The notes below the pieces were generated by a model that made no database searches, had not been told where the DNA came from, and was given only the letters and a program-made list of their open reading frames with translations. From CAVOHU01 sp963843385 (lineage in GTDB: Bacteria > Acidobacteriota > Vicinamibacteria > Vicinamibacterales > JAKQTR01), in assembly GCA_963843385.1 (NCBI GenBank), contig CAWJJY010000001.1, positions 124,001-188,000 on the forward strand: a DNA stretch of 64,000 bases. Direction: 5' to 3'. Below are positions 15,602 through 24,526 of this stretch, piece after piece. The first letter of the stretch is position 1. Each line of letters begins with the position of its first letter. A program made the translations under genes and the position numbers.

Positions 15602-17803
15602 ATGCCGTCACGAGCTCTCATCCTGCTCTTCGCCGCCGCCCTCTTCCTGGGGTCGGCACTGCTCTTCCTGCTGGAGCCGATGTTCGGCCGCATGGTGCTG
15701 CCCCTGCTGGGCGGCGCCCCGGCAGGCTGGACCACGTGCCTGCTGTTCTTCCAGTTCACGCTGCTGCTGGGCTATCTGTACGCCTGGGCGACCGCACGCT
15801 GGCTGCGCCCGCGCGCGCAGATCCTCGTTCACGCCGTGCTCCTGCTGTCGGCCCTGATCGAGTTGCCGATCGGGGTTTCCCGGCACTGGACCGCGCCTTC
15901 GGAGAGTTCGCCGATTGCCTGGCTGCTCGGCCTGCTCGCCGTGTCGATCGGCCCGCCGTTTCTCGCGGTCGCGACCACCTCGCCGGTGCTGCAGCACTGG
16001 TTCTCGCACGGCGAACATCCCGAGGCCAAGGATCCCTATTTCCTCTACCAGGCCAGCAACCTGGGAAGCATCGCCGCGCTGCTGGCCTATTCGGTCGTGG
16101 TCGAGCCCTGGTTCGGGGTCCGGACCCAGGCCGTGGGTTGGGCATGGGCCTACGGCGGGTTCGTACTGCTGGTCGGAGCCTGCGCGTTCGCCACCCACAC
16201 GGCGTCGGAGCACCGCGTTCGCACCGGGGGCAAGGCGGCGATTCTCCGGACGCCTGCGCCGTCGTGGGCCCGGCAGCTGCGCTGGCTGGCGCTCTCGGCC
16301 GTGCCGTCGAGCCTGCTCCTGGGAGTCACCAGCTACATCACCACCGATGTCGCTCCTGTTCCGCTTCTCTGGATCATTCCGCTCGTCATCTACCTGCTGA
16401 CCTTCGTGCTGTGCTTTGCCAGGCGGCCGATCATCCCGCGCGGCGCCGTGCTGATTGCGCTGCCGGTGGTCGTCGCAGCCGAAGTGGCGACGCTGGTGAT
16501 CGAGGCCTCCTCGCCAGCCTGGCTGGTGGTGCCGCTCCACCTGATCACATTCGCCGTGATCGCCATGGCCTGTCATCGCGAGCTGGCCGAGGATCGGCCC
16601 GCCCGCGATCACCTCACGCTGTTCTATCTCTGGCTCTCGATTGGCGGAACGCTCGGCGGGCTCTTCAACGCGATTGTCGCGCCGCGGGTCTTTTCGACGA
16701 CGCTCGAGTACCCGATCGCGCTTGTCGCGGCATGTCTCGTGACACCATTCCGGAACCGCGCACGGGCCGAGGGTCCGAACCTGAACGACCTGCTGTTCCC
16801 TGGCCTGCTCGGCGCGTGCGCTGCCGGCCTCTTCGTGGCGGTTCCGCGCCTGCCGTTCGGCAGCTCGTACGCGGTCCTGGTCGCGACCACCGCGATGCTG
16901 GCCGTCGCGTGCGTCAGCTTCTCTGGCAGACCGGTGCGATTCGGCCTCGGCGTCGCCGCGCTGCTCCTCTCCGCGACCGTTCGCCCGAGCGGGTTCGGCG
17001 AGCTCGAACACGTCGAGCGCAGCTTCTTCGGCGTGCACCGCGTCGCCATCGACCGGGTGAACAACCTCCGGCTGCTGTACCACGGGAGCACGCTGCACGG
17101 CGCGCAAAGCCTGGAAGCAGACCGCGAACGGGAACCGCTGTCGTACTACGGGCGCCAGGGGCCGATCGGCCAGGTGTTCGGCTCGCTGGGGCAACGCGAG
17201 CCACGATCGATCGCGGTGGTGGGTCTTGGCACCGGCTCGCTGGCGAGCTATGCGACACGCGGCCAGTCGTGGACCTTCTTCGAACTCGACCCGGCCGTCG
17301 CCCGCCTGGCGGGCCCCACCGGCTACTTCAGTTACCTTCGACAGTGCGCGGTGTCCGCGAAGGTCGTCGTCGGCGATGCGCGGTGGTCGCTCGAACACGC
17401 ATCACTCGCCAGGTATGACGTGCTCATCATCGACGCGTTCAGCTCCGACGCGATTCCCGTCCACCTGCTGACGCGGGAGGCCCTTCGCGTCTACCTGTCG
17501 AGGCTTGCGCCGGATGGCCTGATAGCCTTCCACATTTCCAATCGATTCATGGCGCTCGGAAGACCGGTCGCCGACCTGGCGCGGGATGCAGGGCTCGAGT
17601 GCATGTGGAAGTCGGAGCCGAGGCTGTCGGAGAGCGAAGAACTGCTCGGGTATGCGGCCTCAGACTGGATCGTCATCGCGCCCCGCCCGGAGACGCTCGC
17701 CCCGCTGTCTGCCGCCTCGGGATGGGGATGGGTGCCCGGATCGCCCCAGCGGGTCTGGACCGATGACTACGCGAACACGTTCAGCGTCCTGCGGTGGAAG
17801 TAG
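15602..17803 (+). CDS. Membrane protein fused to a spermidine-synthase-like domain
   Basis: Protein of 733 residues. The first ~460 are hydrophobic with about ten membrane segments (FAAALFLGSALLFLLEPMF at the start; GVTSYITTDVAPVPLLWIIP in the middle). The C-terminal ~260 residues form a Rossmann methyltransferase-like aminopropyltransferase domain with VVGLGTGSLASYA, FFELDPAV, VVGDARWSLE and DVLIIDAFSSDAIPVHLLT. Such fused MFS/spermidine-synthase-like proteins are common in Acidobacteria; most lack proof of polyamine synthesis, so the reaction is uncertain. It overlaps the convergent symporter gene by 23 bases at the 3' end. Confidence 0.85.
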   Translation: MPSRALILLFAAALFLGSALLFLLEPMFGRMVLPLLGGAPAGWTTCLLFFQFTLLLGYLYAWATARWLRPRAQILVHAVLLLSALIELPIGVSRHWTAPSESSPIAWLLGLLAVSIGPPFLAVATTSPVLQHWFSHGEHPEAKDPYFLYQASNLGSIAALLAYSVVVEPWFGVRTQAVGWAWAYGGFVLLVGACAFATHTASEHRVRTGGKAAILRTPAPSWARQLRWLALSAVPSSLLLGVTSYITTDVAPVPLLWIIPLVIYLLTFVLCFARRPIIPRGAVLIALPVVVAAEVATLVIEASSPAWLVVPLHLITFAVIAMACHRELAEDRPARDHLTLFYLWLSIGGTLGGLFNAIVAPRVFSTTLEYPIALVAACLVTPFRNRARAEGPNLNDLLFPGLLGACAAGLFVAVPRLPFGSSYAVLVATTAMLAVACVSFSGRPVRFGLGVAALLLSATVRPSGFGELEHVERSFFGVHRVAIDRVNNLRLLYHGSTLHGAQSLEADREREPLSYYGRQGPIGQVFGSLGQREPRSIAVVGLGTGSLASYATRGQSWTFFELDPAVARLAGPTGYFSYLRQCAVSAKVVVGDARWSLEHASLARYDVLIIDAFSSDAIPVHLLTREALRVYLSRLAPDGLIAFHISNRFMALGRPVADLARDAGLECMWKSEPRLSESEELLGYAASDWIVIAPRPETLAPLSAASGWGWVPGSPQRVWTDDYANTFSVLRWK

Positions 17804-19175
17804 CCTTGGTCCAGGCCAACGCGATCAGGTAAGCGCCGACGGCCCCGAGCAGACCGGCCGACGCCGGGGTCCACATCCCGGACGCGGAGCCGCCCAGCAC
17901 GATCTGCACGACCACCGCGGAGACAGCCCCGGCCGCGACCGACCATCCAACCTCGCGCCGCCTGCTCTGGCGCGAAAAGAGGGCGACAAGGACCGGCACG
18001 AACACGCAGGCCCCGAGCATCGCATAGAAGATGCTGAGTGCCCCGACAATGGTCGGGAGAAGCGTGGCGAGCACGACGGCGAGCGCCCCGCCGCCCATCG
18101 CCGCGATGCGCGCCATGCGGAGCACCGCCTTGTCGGGGGCGTCGGGCCTGAAGAACCTCCGGTAGAGATCCTGCGAAAGGGAGGTGGAGAGCATGAAGAG
18201 CGCCGCATCGCTCGCGCTGAGCTCCGCCGAGAAAATGGCCGCCAGCAGGAGACTGCCCAGACCAAGCGGGAGGTCTCGCGCGAGCAGGGTCGGCAGCGCG
18301 AGTTCCTGAGGCAGCCCGGGATGATGGAGGCGGGCGGCCATGCCCAGCAAGGCGGGGATGAAACCGAAGGCGAGCAGCGCCAGGGCGTTCAGCCCGATGC
18401 CGGTTCGCACGGCGCGTTCGTGCTTGCCGCCGTATGCCTTCTGCAAGAGGCCGGGCGAGCTCATGAACGCGGGCACGAGCAGCACGAGGAAGGACGCCGA
18501 CGTCGTGCCGTGCCAGAACGCCCCGTAGTCGGCAGACGGCGCAGCCCTCATCAGGCCGTCCCATCCGCCCGCCCCGAACCAGATCCCCGGAAGGGCGATC
18601 GCGAAGCCGGCCAGCTTCACGGTCAGCTGGACCATGTTGACCCACGCGGATCCGTGCAGGCCTCCGGCGGTGAAATAGGAGGTGACCAGCACCCCGCCAA
18701 CGACGCATCCGGCAGCCTTCGGCAGGCCGGCCACCACGTTGAGGATGAGGCCGATCCCGATGATCTGGCCGGCCAGGATGGCCAGCGTGGCGAACCAGAG
18801 AATCGACGAGATCGTAGCCCGCACCTTCGGGCCGAAATGATGCTCGAGCAGATCCCCGACGGTGAGGAATCCGAACTTGGACGCCTGGCGCCAGATGCGC
18901 GGGCCGATCCAGAGCGCGAGGATCAGCGACCCGATTCCCGCCGACCCGTTCCACCACCATGCGCTCAGCCCGTACCGGTAGCCGAGGCCCGTGGCGCCGA
19001 CGGTGGAACCGGCGCCGATATTGGCCGCAAGCACCGTCGAGAAGATCAGCCCAGCGCTCAGGCCCCTGTTGGCAACGAAGAACCCGCTGGTGCTCTTGAC
19101 CTTGCGCCCGAGGAACAGTCCGAGCGCGATGAGCCCTGCCGAGTACAGGGCAATCAGGGGAAGATGAGGGGACAT
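17781..19175 (-). CDS. Sodium:solute symporter (SSS/SLC5 family)
   Basis: Secondary transporter of about 464 residues with 12-13 membrane helices. It begins HLPLIALYSAGLIALGLF and carries the family's early motifs: SGFFVANRGL, then TVLAANIGAGSTVGATGLGYRYG (helix 2), and the later FSAELSASDAALFMLST (sodium-site helix). The ATG at 19175 is chosen because the longer frame to 19370 is charged and antisense-like. Substrate is unknown; relatives transport sugars, amino acids or pantothenate. The gene ends inside the convergent membrane/spermidine-synthase gene and follows the P1 peptidase gene by 16 bases, so it may take up the peptidase's products (inference). Confidence 0.88.
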   Translation of the reverse strand: MSPHLPLIALYSAGLIALGLFLGRKVKSTSGFFVANRGLSAGLIFSTVLAANIGAGSTVGATGLGYRYGLSAWWWNGSAGIGSLILALWIGPRIWRQASKFGFLTVGDLLEHHFGPKVRATISSILWFATLAILAGQIIGIGLILNVVAGLPKAAGCVVGGVLVTSYFTAGGLHGSAWVNMVQLTVKLAGFAIALPGIWFGAGGWDGLMRAAPSADYGAFWHGTTSASFLVLLVPAFMSSPGLLQKAYGGKHERAVRTGIGLNALALLAFGFIPALLGMAARLHHPGLPQELALPTLLARDLPLGLGSLLLAAIFSAELSASDAALFMLSTSLSQDLYRRFFRPDAPDKAVLRMARIAAMGGGALAVVLATLLPTIVGALSIFYAMLGACVFVPVLVALFSRQSRRREVGWSVAAGAVSAVVVQIVLGGSASGMWTPASAGLLGAVGAYLIALAWTKATSTAGR

Positions 19176-19191
19176 GCCTGGAGCAGGCGTC

Positions 19192-20268
19192 CTATCGCGA
19201 TGGGCCCGACAGGTCGCGAACCGAGGGGTAGCCTGGAAGGCCGGTGGCGTGTCGGACCGCCCGCAAGACCGCATCGGCGACCACTTCGGCGGCGAGGGCG
19301 CCAATTGTCGCGACGTCGCCCGGCTGGGTGCTCGTGCCGGTGGCCAGGACGAACAGCGTGTCGCCGTCAAACGGCGTGTGGGCCGGGCTGATCGCCCGCG
19401 CCAGGCCGTCGTGGGCCATCTGGGCGACGCGGGTGGCCTGGGTCTTGGTCAGCCGCACGTTGGTGGCGACCACCCCGATGCTCGTGTTCTGGCCCACCGA
19501 TCCGGGAAGGGTCGCGCCGGCCCGCACCAGGAGTCGCGCATCAGCGAAGCCCTTGCCGTCCGCCGTGCGAACACCCGCCACGATGCGGCCCGTGGACGGA
19601 TCGATGACGTCGCCGAAGGCGTTGACCGCGACCAGCGCCGCGACGGTCAGACCCCCGCTGAGCGTGATGGACGAGCTGCCGATGCCACCCTTCATGGCAA
19701 ACCCGGCGCCCTTGATCTTGCCGATGGTCGCGCCCGCGCCCGCGCCCACGCTGCCTTCCTGCACGGGCCCGGATGTGGCCGAGGTCGCCGCCCGGTAGCC
19801 GCAGTCGGGGCCGGGCCGAATCGCGGGGTTCGATCCAACGCCGAGATCGAAGAGGATGGCGGCCGGCACGATTGGAACAGGGCCGTAGGCCGTCGGAAAT
19901 CCCAGCTTGTGCTCGTCGAGATAACGGACGACACCCGACGCCGCGTCGAGACCAAACGCGCTGCCGCCGGCAAGCACGATGGCCTGTACCGTGTCGACCA
20001 GGTTCACCGGGTTCAGAAGGTCGGTCTCGCGGGTTCCCGGAGCCGCGCCGCGGACGTCCACGCCGGCGACGGCCCCTTGTTCAGCCAGCACGACGGTGCA
20101 CCCCGTCGGGCGCTCGGACAGCGTGAAGTGGCCGACTTTCAAGCCGGTCACGGCGGTCAGCCCGCGATGTTCCGATGTGCTCATGGCCGGAGCCTGCGTC
20201 GAGGTGCCTGGCATTCCCGCCAGGCAGACGCCGATCACGATGGTGGCAGCAGCGACAGGGACTCTCAC
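19192..20268 (-). CDS. P1-family peptidase (DmpA/NylC-like, autoproteolytic Ntn-type hydrolase)
   Basis: Exported aminopeptidase or amide hydrolase of the DmpA/6-aminohexanoate-oligomer-hydrolase family, which cleaves itself into two chains. Seen: GLKVGHFTL and GCTVVLAEQGAVAGVDVRG at the start, DTVQAIVLAGGSAFGLDAA in the middle, and KGGIGSSSI where the new N-terminal nucleophile Ser would arise. The GTG at 20268 gives a good signal peptide (VPVAAATIVIGVCLAGMPG); an ATG at 20322 is the alternative and would bury that signal. The symporter gene follows after 16 bases, suggesting coupled hydrolysis and uptake. The substrate is not predictable. Confidence 0.85.
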   Translation of the reverse strand: MRVPVAAATIVIGVCLAGMPGTSTQAPAMSTSEHRGLTAVTGLKVGHFTLSERPTGCTVVLAEQGAVAGVDVRGAAPGTRETDLLNPVNLVDTVQAIVLAGGSAFGLDAASGVVRYLDEHKLGFPTAYGPVPIVPAAILFDLGVGSNPAIRPGPDCGYRAATSATSGPVQEGSVGAGAGATIGKIKGAGFAMKGGIGSSSITLSGGLTVAALVAVNAFGDVIDPSTGRIVAGVRTADGKGFADARLLVRAGATLPGSVGQNTSIGVVATNVRLTKTQATRVAQMAHDGLARAISPAHTPFDGDTLFVLATGTSTQPGDVATIGALAAEVVADAVLRAVRHATGLPGYPSVRDLSGPSR

Positions 20269-20442
20269 GCCGGCCCAATCGTACCACAGGGAGAAGGCCG
20301 CCGGCTCTGGCCACCGCTCCATTCGCCCGGGCGTTCTCCGCCGGGTCTGCCCGGCTGCCGCGAGTCCCGAGCGGCTACTTGTCAACGCGGCCCGGATTCG
20401 GGACACTTACCTGCCAGTAACCAGCCCTTCGCCGAGGCCGCC

Positions 20443-22008
20443 ATGCACCATCGACCTGCTGCTCTCGCCCTGATGCTCGTCGGGCTCACGCTCGCCGTCG
20501 ACGGCCAGCGTGCGCCTTCGCCCGCCATGACCGCCAAGTCCGCGGTCATCGACGTTTCCCGCATGGCACGAGCCGATGAGCTGATACGGCAAGCCATTGG
20601 CGAGAAGCTGCTGCCGGGCGCCGTGCTGCTCGTCGGCCGGGGCGACGACATCGTCTACGAGAGGGCCTACGGGAATCGTGCCGTCGTGCCGGCGATCGAA
20701 CCGATGACGCCCGACACCATCTTCGACATGGCATCGGTCACCAAGGTGGTGGCGACCACGACGAGCGTCATGATCCTGATCGAGGATGGCCGGATTCGCC
20801 TGACCGATCGGGTTGCGACCTTCATCCCCGGGTTCGGGAAATACGGCAAGAACGCCATCACCATCCGGCACCTGCTGACGCACGTGTCGGGCCTGAGGCC
20901 CGACATCGATCTGAACGAGGAGTTCCGCGGGGCCGAGTCGGCAATCGAGCGCGCCTGCGAGGAGGTGCCGGTGGCTGCGCCCGGCGAGCGCTTCATCTAC
21001 AGTGACATCAACTTCTTCCTCCTCGGCGACATCGTCAGGCGCGTCAGCGGGCAGCCGCTCGACCTGTTCGCGCGCGAGCGGGTGTTCCAGCCTCTCGGCA
21101 TGACCGAGACGACGTTCAACCCGCCCGAGTCGTGGCGGGGGCGCATCGCTCCGACCGAGAGCTGCACGCCGCTCGGCTGGCCGTGCCAGGGGCCCAACCA
21201 GGTGATGCTGCGCGGCGTCGTGCACGACCCGACGGCGCGCCGCATGGACGGCGTCGCCGGTCACGCCGGCCTGTTCAGCACGAGTCACGATCTGTCGAAG
21301 TTCTGCCGGATGCTGCTCGGCGGCGGCGCGTTGAACGGGGTCCGCATCCTCTCGCCCCTCACCGTGGCCAAGATGACGACCCGGGCGACCGAGGACGGCA
21401 TGGCCAGCCGGCGAGGGCTCGGATGGGACCTCGACAGCGCGTACTCGTCGAACCGGGGAGAGCTCTTCCCGATCGGATCGTTCGGCCACACCGGCTTCAC
21501 CGGAACGTCCCTGTGGATCGATCCGGTCACGCGCGCCTACGTCGTGTTCCTGTCGAACCGGGTGCATCCGGACGGCAAGGGCGACGTCACGCCGCTGCGG
21601 GCGCGAGTCGCGACCGTCGTCGCCTCGGCGCTGCGCGATCCCGCGCCTGCCAACGTGCTGCGCGAGCAGATCATGACGGGCGGGGACTTCGGCGCGAGCG
21701 GGGCCGCGGCGCGGGCGACCGGCGAGGGCAGGACGCTGAACGGCGTCGACGTGCTTCTCGCAGAAGGGTTCAAGGCTTCTCCAGGGCAAGACGGTTGGGC
21801 TCCTCACCAACCACACTGGGCGTACCCGCACCGGCGCGACGACCATCGATGTGCTGGCCGGCGCACCCGGCGTGAAGCTGGCCGCGCTGTTCAGCCCGGA
21901 GCATGGCATCCGCGGCGTCCTGGACGCGAAGGTCGATACCTCGCGCGACGAGAAGACCGGGCTCCCGATCTATTCCCTTTACGGTGCGACGCTGCGCCCG
22001 ACCGATGA
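20443..22008 (+). CDS. Serine beta-lactamase-like domain of a beta-lactamase/NamZ fusion (frameshifted)
   Basis: Secreted penicillin-binding-protein-like serine hydrolase. The signal peptide (ALALMLVGLTLAVDGQ) is followed by a class C/esterase-type domain: MASVTKVVATT gives the SxxK nucleophile and YSDINFFLLG the Tyr-x-Asn-like motif, and GHTGFTGTSLW near residue 350 the third motif. From about 21777 this frame becomes an unrelated His/Arg-rich tail. The real continuation is the DUF1343/NamZ frame, since deleting one T in GGCTTCTCC restores LQGKTVGLLTNHTG. The intact protein would be about 803 residues. Start ATG at 20443; the open frame further upstream is antisense to the P1 peptidase gene. 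Confidence 0.85.
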   Translation: MHHRPAALALMLVGLTLAVDGQRAPSPAMTAKSAVIDVSRMARADELIRQAIGEKLLPGAVLLVGRGDDIVYERAYGNRAVVPAIEPMTPDTIFDMASVTKVVATTTSVMILIEDGRIRLTDRVATFIPGFGKYGKNAITIRHLLTHVSGLRPDIDLNEEFRGAESAIERACEEVPVAAPGERFIYSDINFFLLGDIVRRVSGQPLDLFARERVFQPLGMTETTFNPPESWRGRIAPTESCTPLGWPCQGPNQVMLRGVVHDPTARRMDGVAGHAGLFSTSHDLSKFCRMLLGGGALNGVRILSPLTVAKMTTRATEDGMASRRGLGWDLDSAYSSNRGELFPIGSFGHTGFTGTSLWIDPVTRAYVVFLSNRVHPDGKGDVTPLRARVATVVASALRDPAPANVLREQIMTGGDFGASGAAARATGEGRTLNGVDVLLAEGFKASPGQDGWAPHQPHWAYPHRRDDHRCAGRRTRREAGRAVQPGAWHPRRPGREGRYLARREDRAPDLFPLRCDAAPDR

Positions 22009-22855
22009 GATGCTGAAGGGCCTCGACGCGGTGGTCGTGGACCTGCAGGATGTCGGTGCCAGGTTCTACACCTACACCACGACGCTGGCGTATCTGATGG
22101 AAGAGGCGGCGAAGCGGAAGATCGCCGTGGTGGTGCTCGACCGCGCGAACCCGATCGACGGATTCCAGGTCGAGGGCCCCACGCTGGAGCCGGCCGAGCT
22201 CGGATTCACGGCCTACTTCCCGATGCCGATCCGCCACGGCATGACACTTGGCGAGCTGGCGCGCCTGTTCAACGCGGAGAACAAGATAGGCGCAGATCTG
22301 ACTGTCGTCGCGGTCAGGGGCTGGCAGCGCGACTGGTGGTTCGACCAGACGGGCCTGGCCTGGGTGAACCCGTCGCCCAACATGCGGAACCTGCACCAGG
22401 CCACGCTGTACACAGGAATCGGTTCGATCGAGGGAACCAACCTGTCGGTCGGCAGGGGCACAGACACACCGTTCGAGCACATCGGCGCGCCCTGGATCAA
22501 CGGAGTTGAACTGGCTGCAGAGCTCAACGTCCGCGCGCTGCCCGGCGTCCGCTTCTATCCGGAGAGTTTTACGCCCGTCTCGAGCAAGTACGCGAACGAA
22601 GCGTGCAACGGCGTGTTCATGGTGGTCACCGACCGCGGGCAGCTCAGGCCGGTCCGGACCGGCGTCGAGATCGCGTCGGCGCTATATCGCCGGTATCCCT
22701 CGGACTTCAAGATCGATCAGGCCAAAACGTTGCTCGGCGCGCGGACGGTCAGCCGCATCAAGGCCGGGGACGATCCGTCCGACATCGCCGCCGGATGGGC
22801 GAGCCCGGAGGCAAGGTGGCGGCTGCTTCGGGCGAAGTATTTGCTATACAGATAA
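21851..22855 (+). CDS. NamZ-type exo-beta-N-acetylmuramidase domain (DUF1343), C-terminal part of the fusion
   Basis: DUF1343 domain, whose characterised member NamZ removes terminal N-acetylmuramic acid in peptidoglycan recycling. Seen: LFSPEHGIRG, GLPIYSLYGAT, DLQDVGARFYTY, VLDRANPIDG, PSPNMRNLHQATLYTGIG, EGTNLSVGRGTDTPFEHIG. The frame is open back to about 21777 and its domain really starts at LQGKTVGLLTNH, before the ATG listed here. Beta-lactamase plus DUF1343 is a known domain pair, so the two frames are one gene broken by a one-base insertion. Together they suggest murein-fragment hydrolysis in the periplasm. Confidence 0.87.
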   Translation: MLAGAPGVKLAALFSPEHGIRGVLDAKVDTSRDEKTGLPIYSLYGATLRPTDEMLKGLDAVVVDLQDVGARFYTYTTTLAYLMEEAAKRKIAVVVLDRANPIDGFQVEGPTLEPAELGFTAYFPMPIRHGMTLGELARLFNAENKIGADLTVVAVRGWQRDWWFDQTGLAWVNPSPNMRNLHQATLYTGIGSIEGTNLSVGRGTDTPFEHIGAPWINGVELAAELNVRALPGVRFYPESFTPVSSKYANEACNGVFMVVTDRGQLRPVRTGVEIASALYRRYPSDFKIDQAKTLLGARTVSRIKAGDDPSDIAAGWASPEARWRLLRAKYLLYR

Positions 22856-22866
22856 CGGCACAGCAG

Positions 22867-23034
22867 GCTCGGGGCTTGGTGCCGTGTCACGTCTGAATGC
22901 CGCCAGCCTCCAGCCGCCAGCCTCCAGCCGTCTGAGACTTAGGGCATAGGGCTCGGGGCTTGCGGCCGTGTCACGCCTGAATGCCGCAGCCGCCAGCCTC
23001 CAGCCGTCTGAGGCTTAGGGCATAAGGCCGGGCC
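22867..23034. repeat. 84-bp tandem duplication made of CCTCCAGCC units
   Basis: A block starting GCTCGGGGCTTG at 22867 recurs at 22951. The second copy lacks several bases of the inner (CCGCCAGCCTCCAG) iteration. Both end with GTCTGAGRCTTAGGGCATA. It fills the gap between two convergent genes and belongs to a family of GCCTCCAGCC-type intergenic repeats in this window. Confidence 0.85.
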
Positions 23035-23038
23035 GAAG

Positions 23039-23452
23039 TCACATCTGATAGAGCATCACGTAAATCACGACGCCGGTGACTGACACGTACAGCCAGATCG
23101 GCAGCGTCCAGTGCGCGAGGCGCCGGTGTCGATCGAAGCGGCCCTTCAGCGCCAGCACGAGCGTCGTGATCGCGAGAGGCGGGACGAGCGCGGCGAGCAG
23201 GGTGTGGCTGATGAGGATTGCAAAGTAGACTTGCCGGATGGCGCCCGTCCCCGGAAAGTGCTTCGAGCCCGCAATGGCGTGGTAGGTGAGATACGAGACC
23301 AGGAAGAGTACCGAGGTCGTGCACGCGCTCAGCATGCAGGCCCGATGCAGTCCAACGCGCTTGCTTCGAATGAACGCGTACCCGGTGGTCAGCAGGACGG
23401 CCGAAATGCCGTTCAGCGTGGCATTGACTGCCGGGAGACTCGCGACATCCAT
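23039..23452 (-). CDS. DUF420-family membrane protein (CtaM-like)
   Basis: Membrane protein of 137 residues with four helices. It matches DUF420: LPAVNATLNGISAVLL at the N-terminus, HRACMLSACTTSVLFLVSYL, then YFAILISHTLLAALVPPLAI and HWTLPIWLYVSVTGVVIYVML. Conserved histidines (H in GLHRACM, SYLTYHA, LISHTLL, LAHWTLP) are typical of the family. DUF420 proteins occur in cytochrome oxidase loci, and the Staphylococcus member CtaM is needed for oxidase assembly. Here the gene follows ctaB by 67 bases on the same strand, supporting a role in heme-copper oxidase biogenesis. Confidence 0.88.
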   Translation of the reverse strand: MDVASLPAVNATLNGISAVLLTTGYAFIRSKRVGLHRACMLSACTTSVLFLVSYLTYHAIAGSKHFPGTGAIRQVYFAILISHTLLAALVPPLAITTLVLALKGRFDRHRRLAHWTLPIWLYVSVTGVVIYVMLYQM

Positions 23453-23519
23453 CGATTGATCCTAGTCACCCGCCAGCGTCGGGGCCGCTCCTGTAGCGCG
23501 CGCCCGGCGCGCTCGACCC

Positions 23520-24443
23520 TTAGTGCGCTCGGCCGAAAATCATCAGGCCCCAGAGCACCGGCAGGTACGCAATCGAACAGAAGAACAGCCTGCGCGCGAT
23601 CGGCGCGGTTCGTCGGCGGGCGAACTGCCAGGCTAAAGCCACGAAGACGATCCCGCACGCGGCCGCTCCAACCAGATACACGCCGCCGGTCAGCCCGACG
23701 GCCGTCGGGGCCAGGCTGACCGGGACGAGGGCGGCCGCATAGACCAGGGCCTGGCGTCCGGTGCTGGCGCCGTCCGGTTCGACGATCGGGAGCAGAGGGA
23801 ACCCGGCGCGCTTGTAGTCCTCCCGGTACATCCACGCAATCGCGAGGAAGTGCGGCATCTGCCACAGGAAGACGATGGCGAAGAGGATCCACGCTTCGAT
23901 GGAAAGCGAGTTGCGCGCGGCGGCCCAGCCGATCATCGGAGGCAGCGCCCCCGGCACGCTGCCGACGATAGTGGCGAGCGAGGTCCGCGTTTTGAGGGGC
24001 GTGTACAGGAGCGTGTAGGTCAGCAGCGTGACCGACGCAACCACGGCCGCCAGGAGGTTCGCGCCGACGGCCAGCTCGACCACGCCGGCGATCGACAGGA
24101 TGACGGCGAAGATCATCGCGGGCCTGGACGTCAGCCGGCCCGTCGGTAGGGGCCGGTTCCTGGTCCGGCGCATCAGCGCGTCGAGGTCCCGTTCGATGAG
24201 CTCGTTGAACGCCGACGCGCCGCTGGCGACCAGCGTGGTCCCGAGGACGGTATTGAGGAGCAGGGAGAAGGTGCCCTCCGGGGTGGCACCCATGTAGTAC
24301 CCCAGCAGCGTGGTCGCGACCACGAGCACGTTCACGCGGGGCTTGGTCAGCTCGACGTAGTCGGCCGTGCGGCTGCGGACCGAGGCGAACTCGCCCATCT
24401 GCGCGTTGCCCGGCGCCGCCGCTTCGACAGGAGGTCTGTTCAT
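23520..24443 (-). CDS. ctaB: Protoheme IX farnesyltransferase (heme O synthase)
   Basis: UbiA-family membrane prenyltransferase that adds a farnesyl group to heme b, giving heme O for terminal oxidases. About 307 residues with nine predicted helices. The first Asp-rich site is seen in NELIERDLDALMRRTRNRP, and YVELTKPRVNVLVVATTLLG is the usual start. The second site lies near YREDYKRAGFPLLP. The ATG at 24443 is chosen; the 26 codons upstream in frame are out of family character. It precedes the DUF420 gene, and heme A synthase (ctaA) lies 16 kb away at 40108, so the heme A pathway is split. Confidence 0.93.
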   Translation of the reverse strand: MNRPPVEAAAPGNAQMGEFASVRSRTADYVELTKPRVNVLVVATTLLGYYMGATPEGTFSLLLNTVLGTTLVASGASAFNELIERDLDALMRRTRNRPLPTGRLTSRPAMIFAVILSIAGVVELAVGANLLAAVVASVTLLTYTLLYTPLKTRTSLATIVGSVPGALPPMIGWAAARNSLSIEAWILFAIVFLWQMPHFLAIAWMYREDYKRAGFPLLPIVEPDGASTGRQALVYAAALVPVSLAPTAVGLTGGVYLVGAAACGIVFVALAWQFARRRTAPIARRLFFCSIAYLPVLWGLMIFGRAH

Positions 24444-24526
24444 GTTCCGCGGACCGTTCTCATAGTACACGAGTCCGCTACGGGAATAGAGCCGCCTCGC
24501 GAGCCCTTGGACGCGAGACAACGAAT

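Noticed and set aside
15608..17398. 596-residue minus-strand open frame
   Set aside because: It is antisense to the membrane/spermidine-synthase-like gene and is Glu/Arg/Gln-rich with no family resemblance.
19174..20442. N-terminal extension of the beta-lactamase-like gene
   Set aside because: The frame is open but antisense to the P1 peptidase; the ATG at 20443 gives a clean signal peptide and the domain begins right after it.
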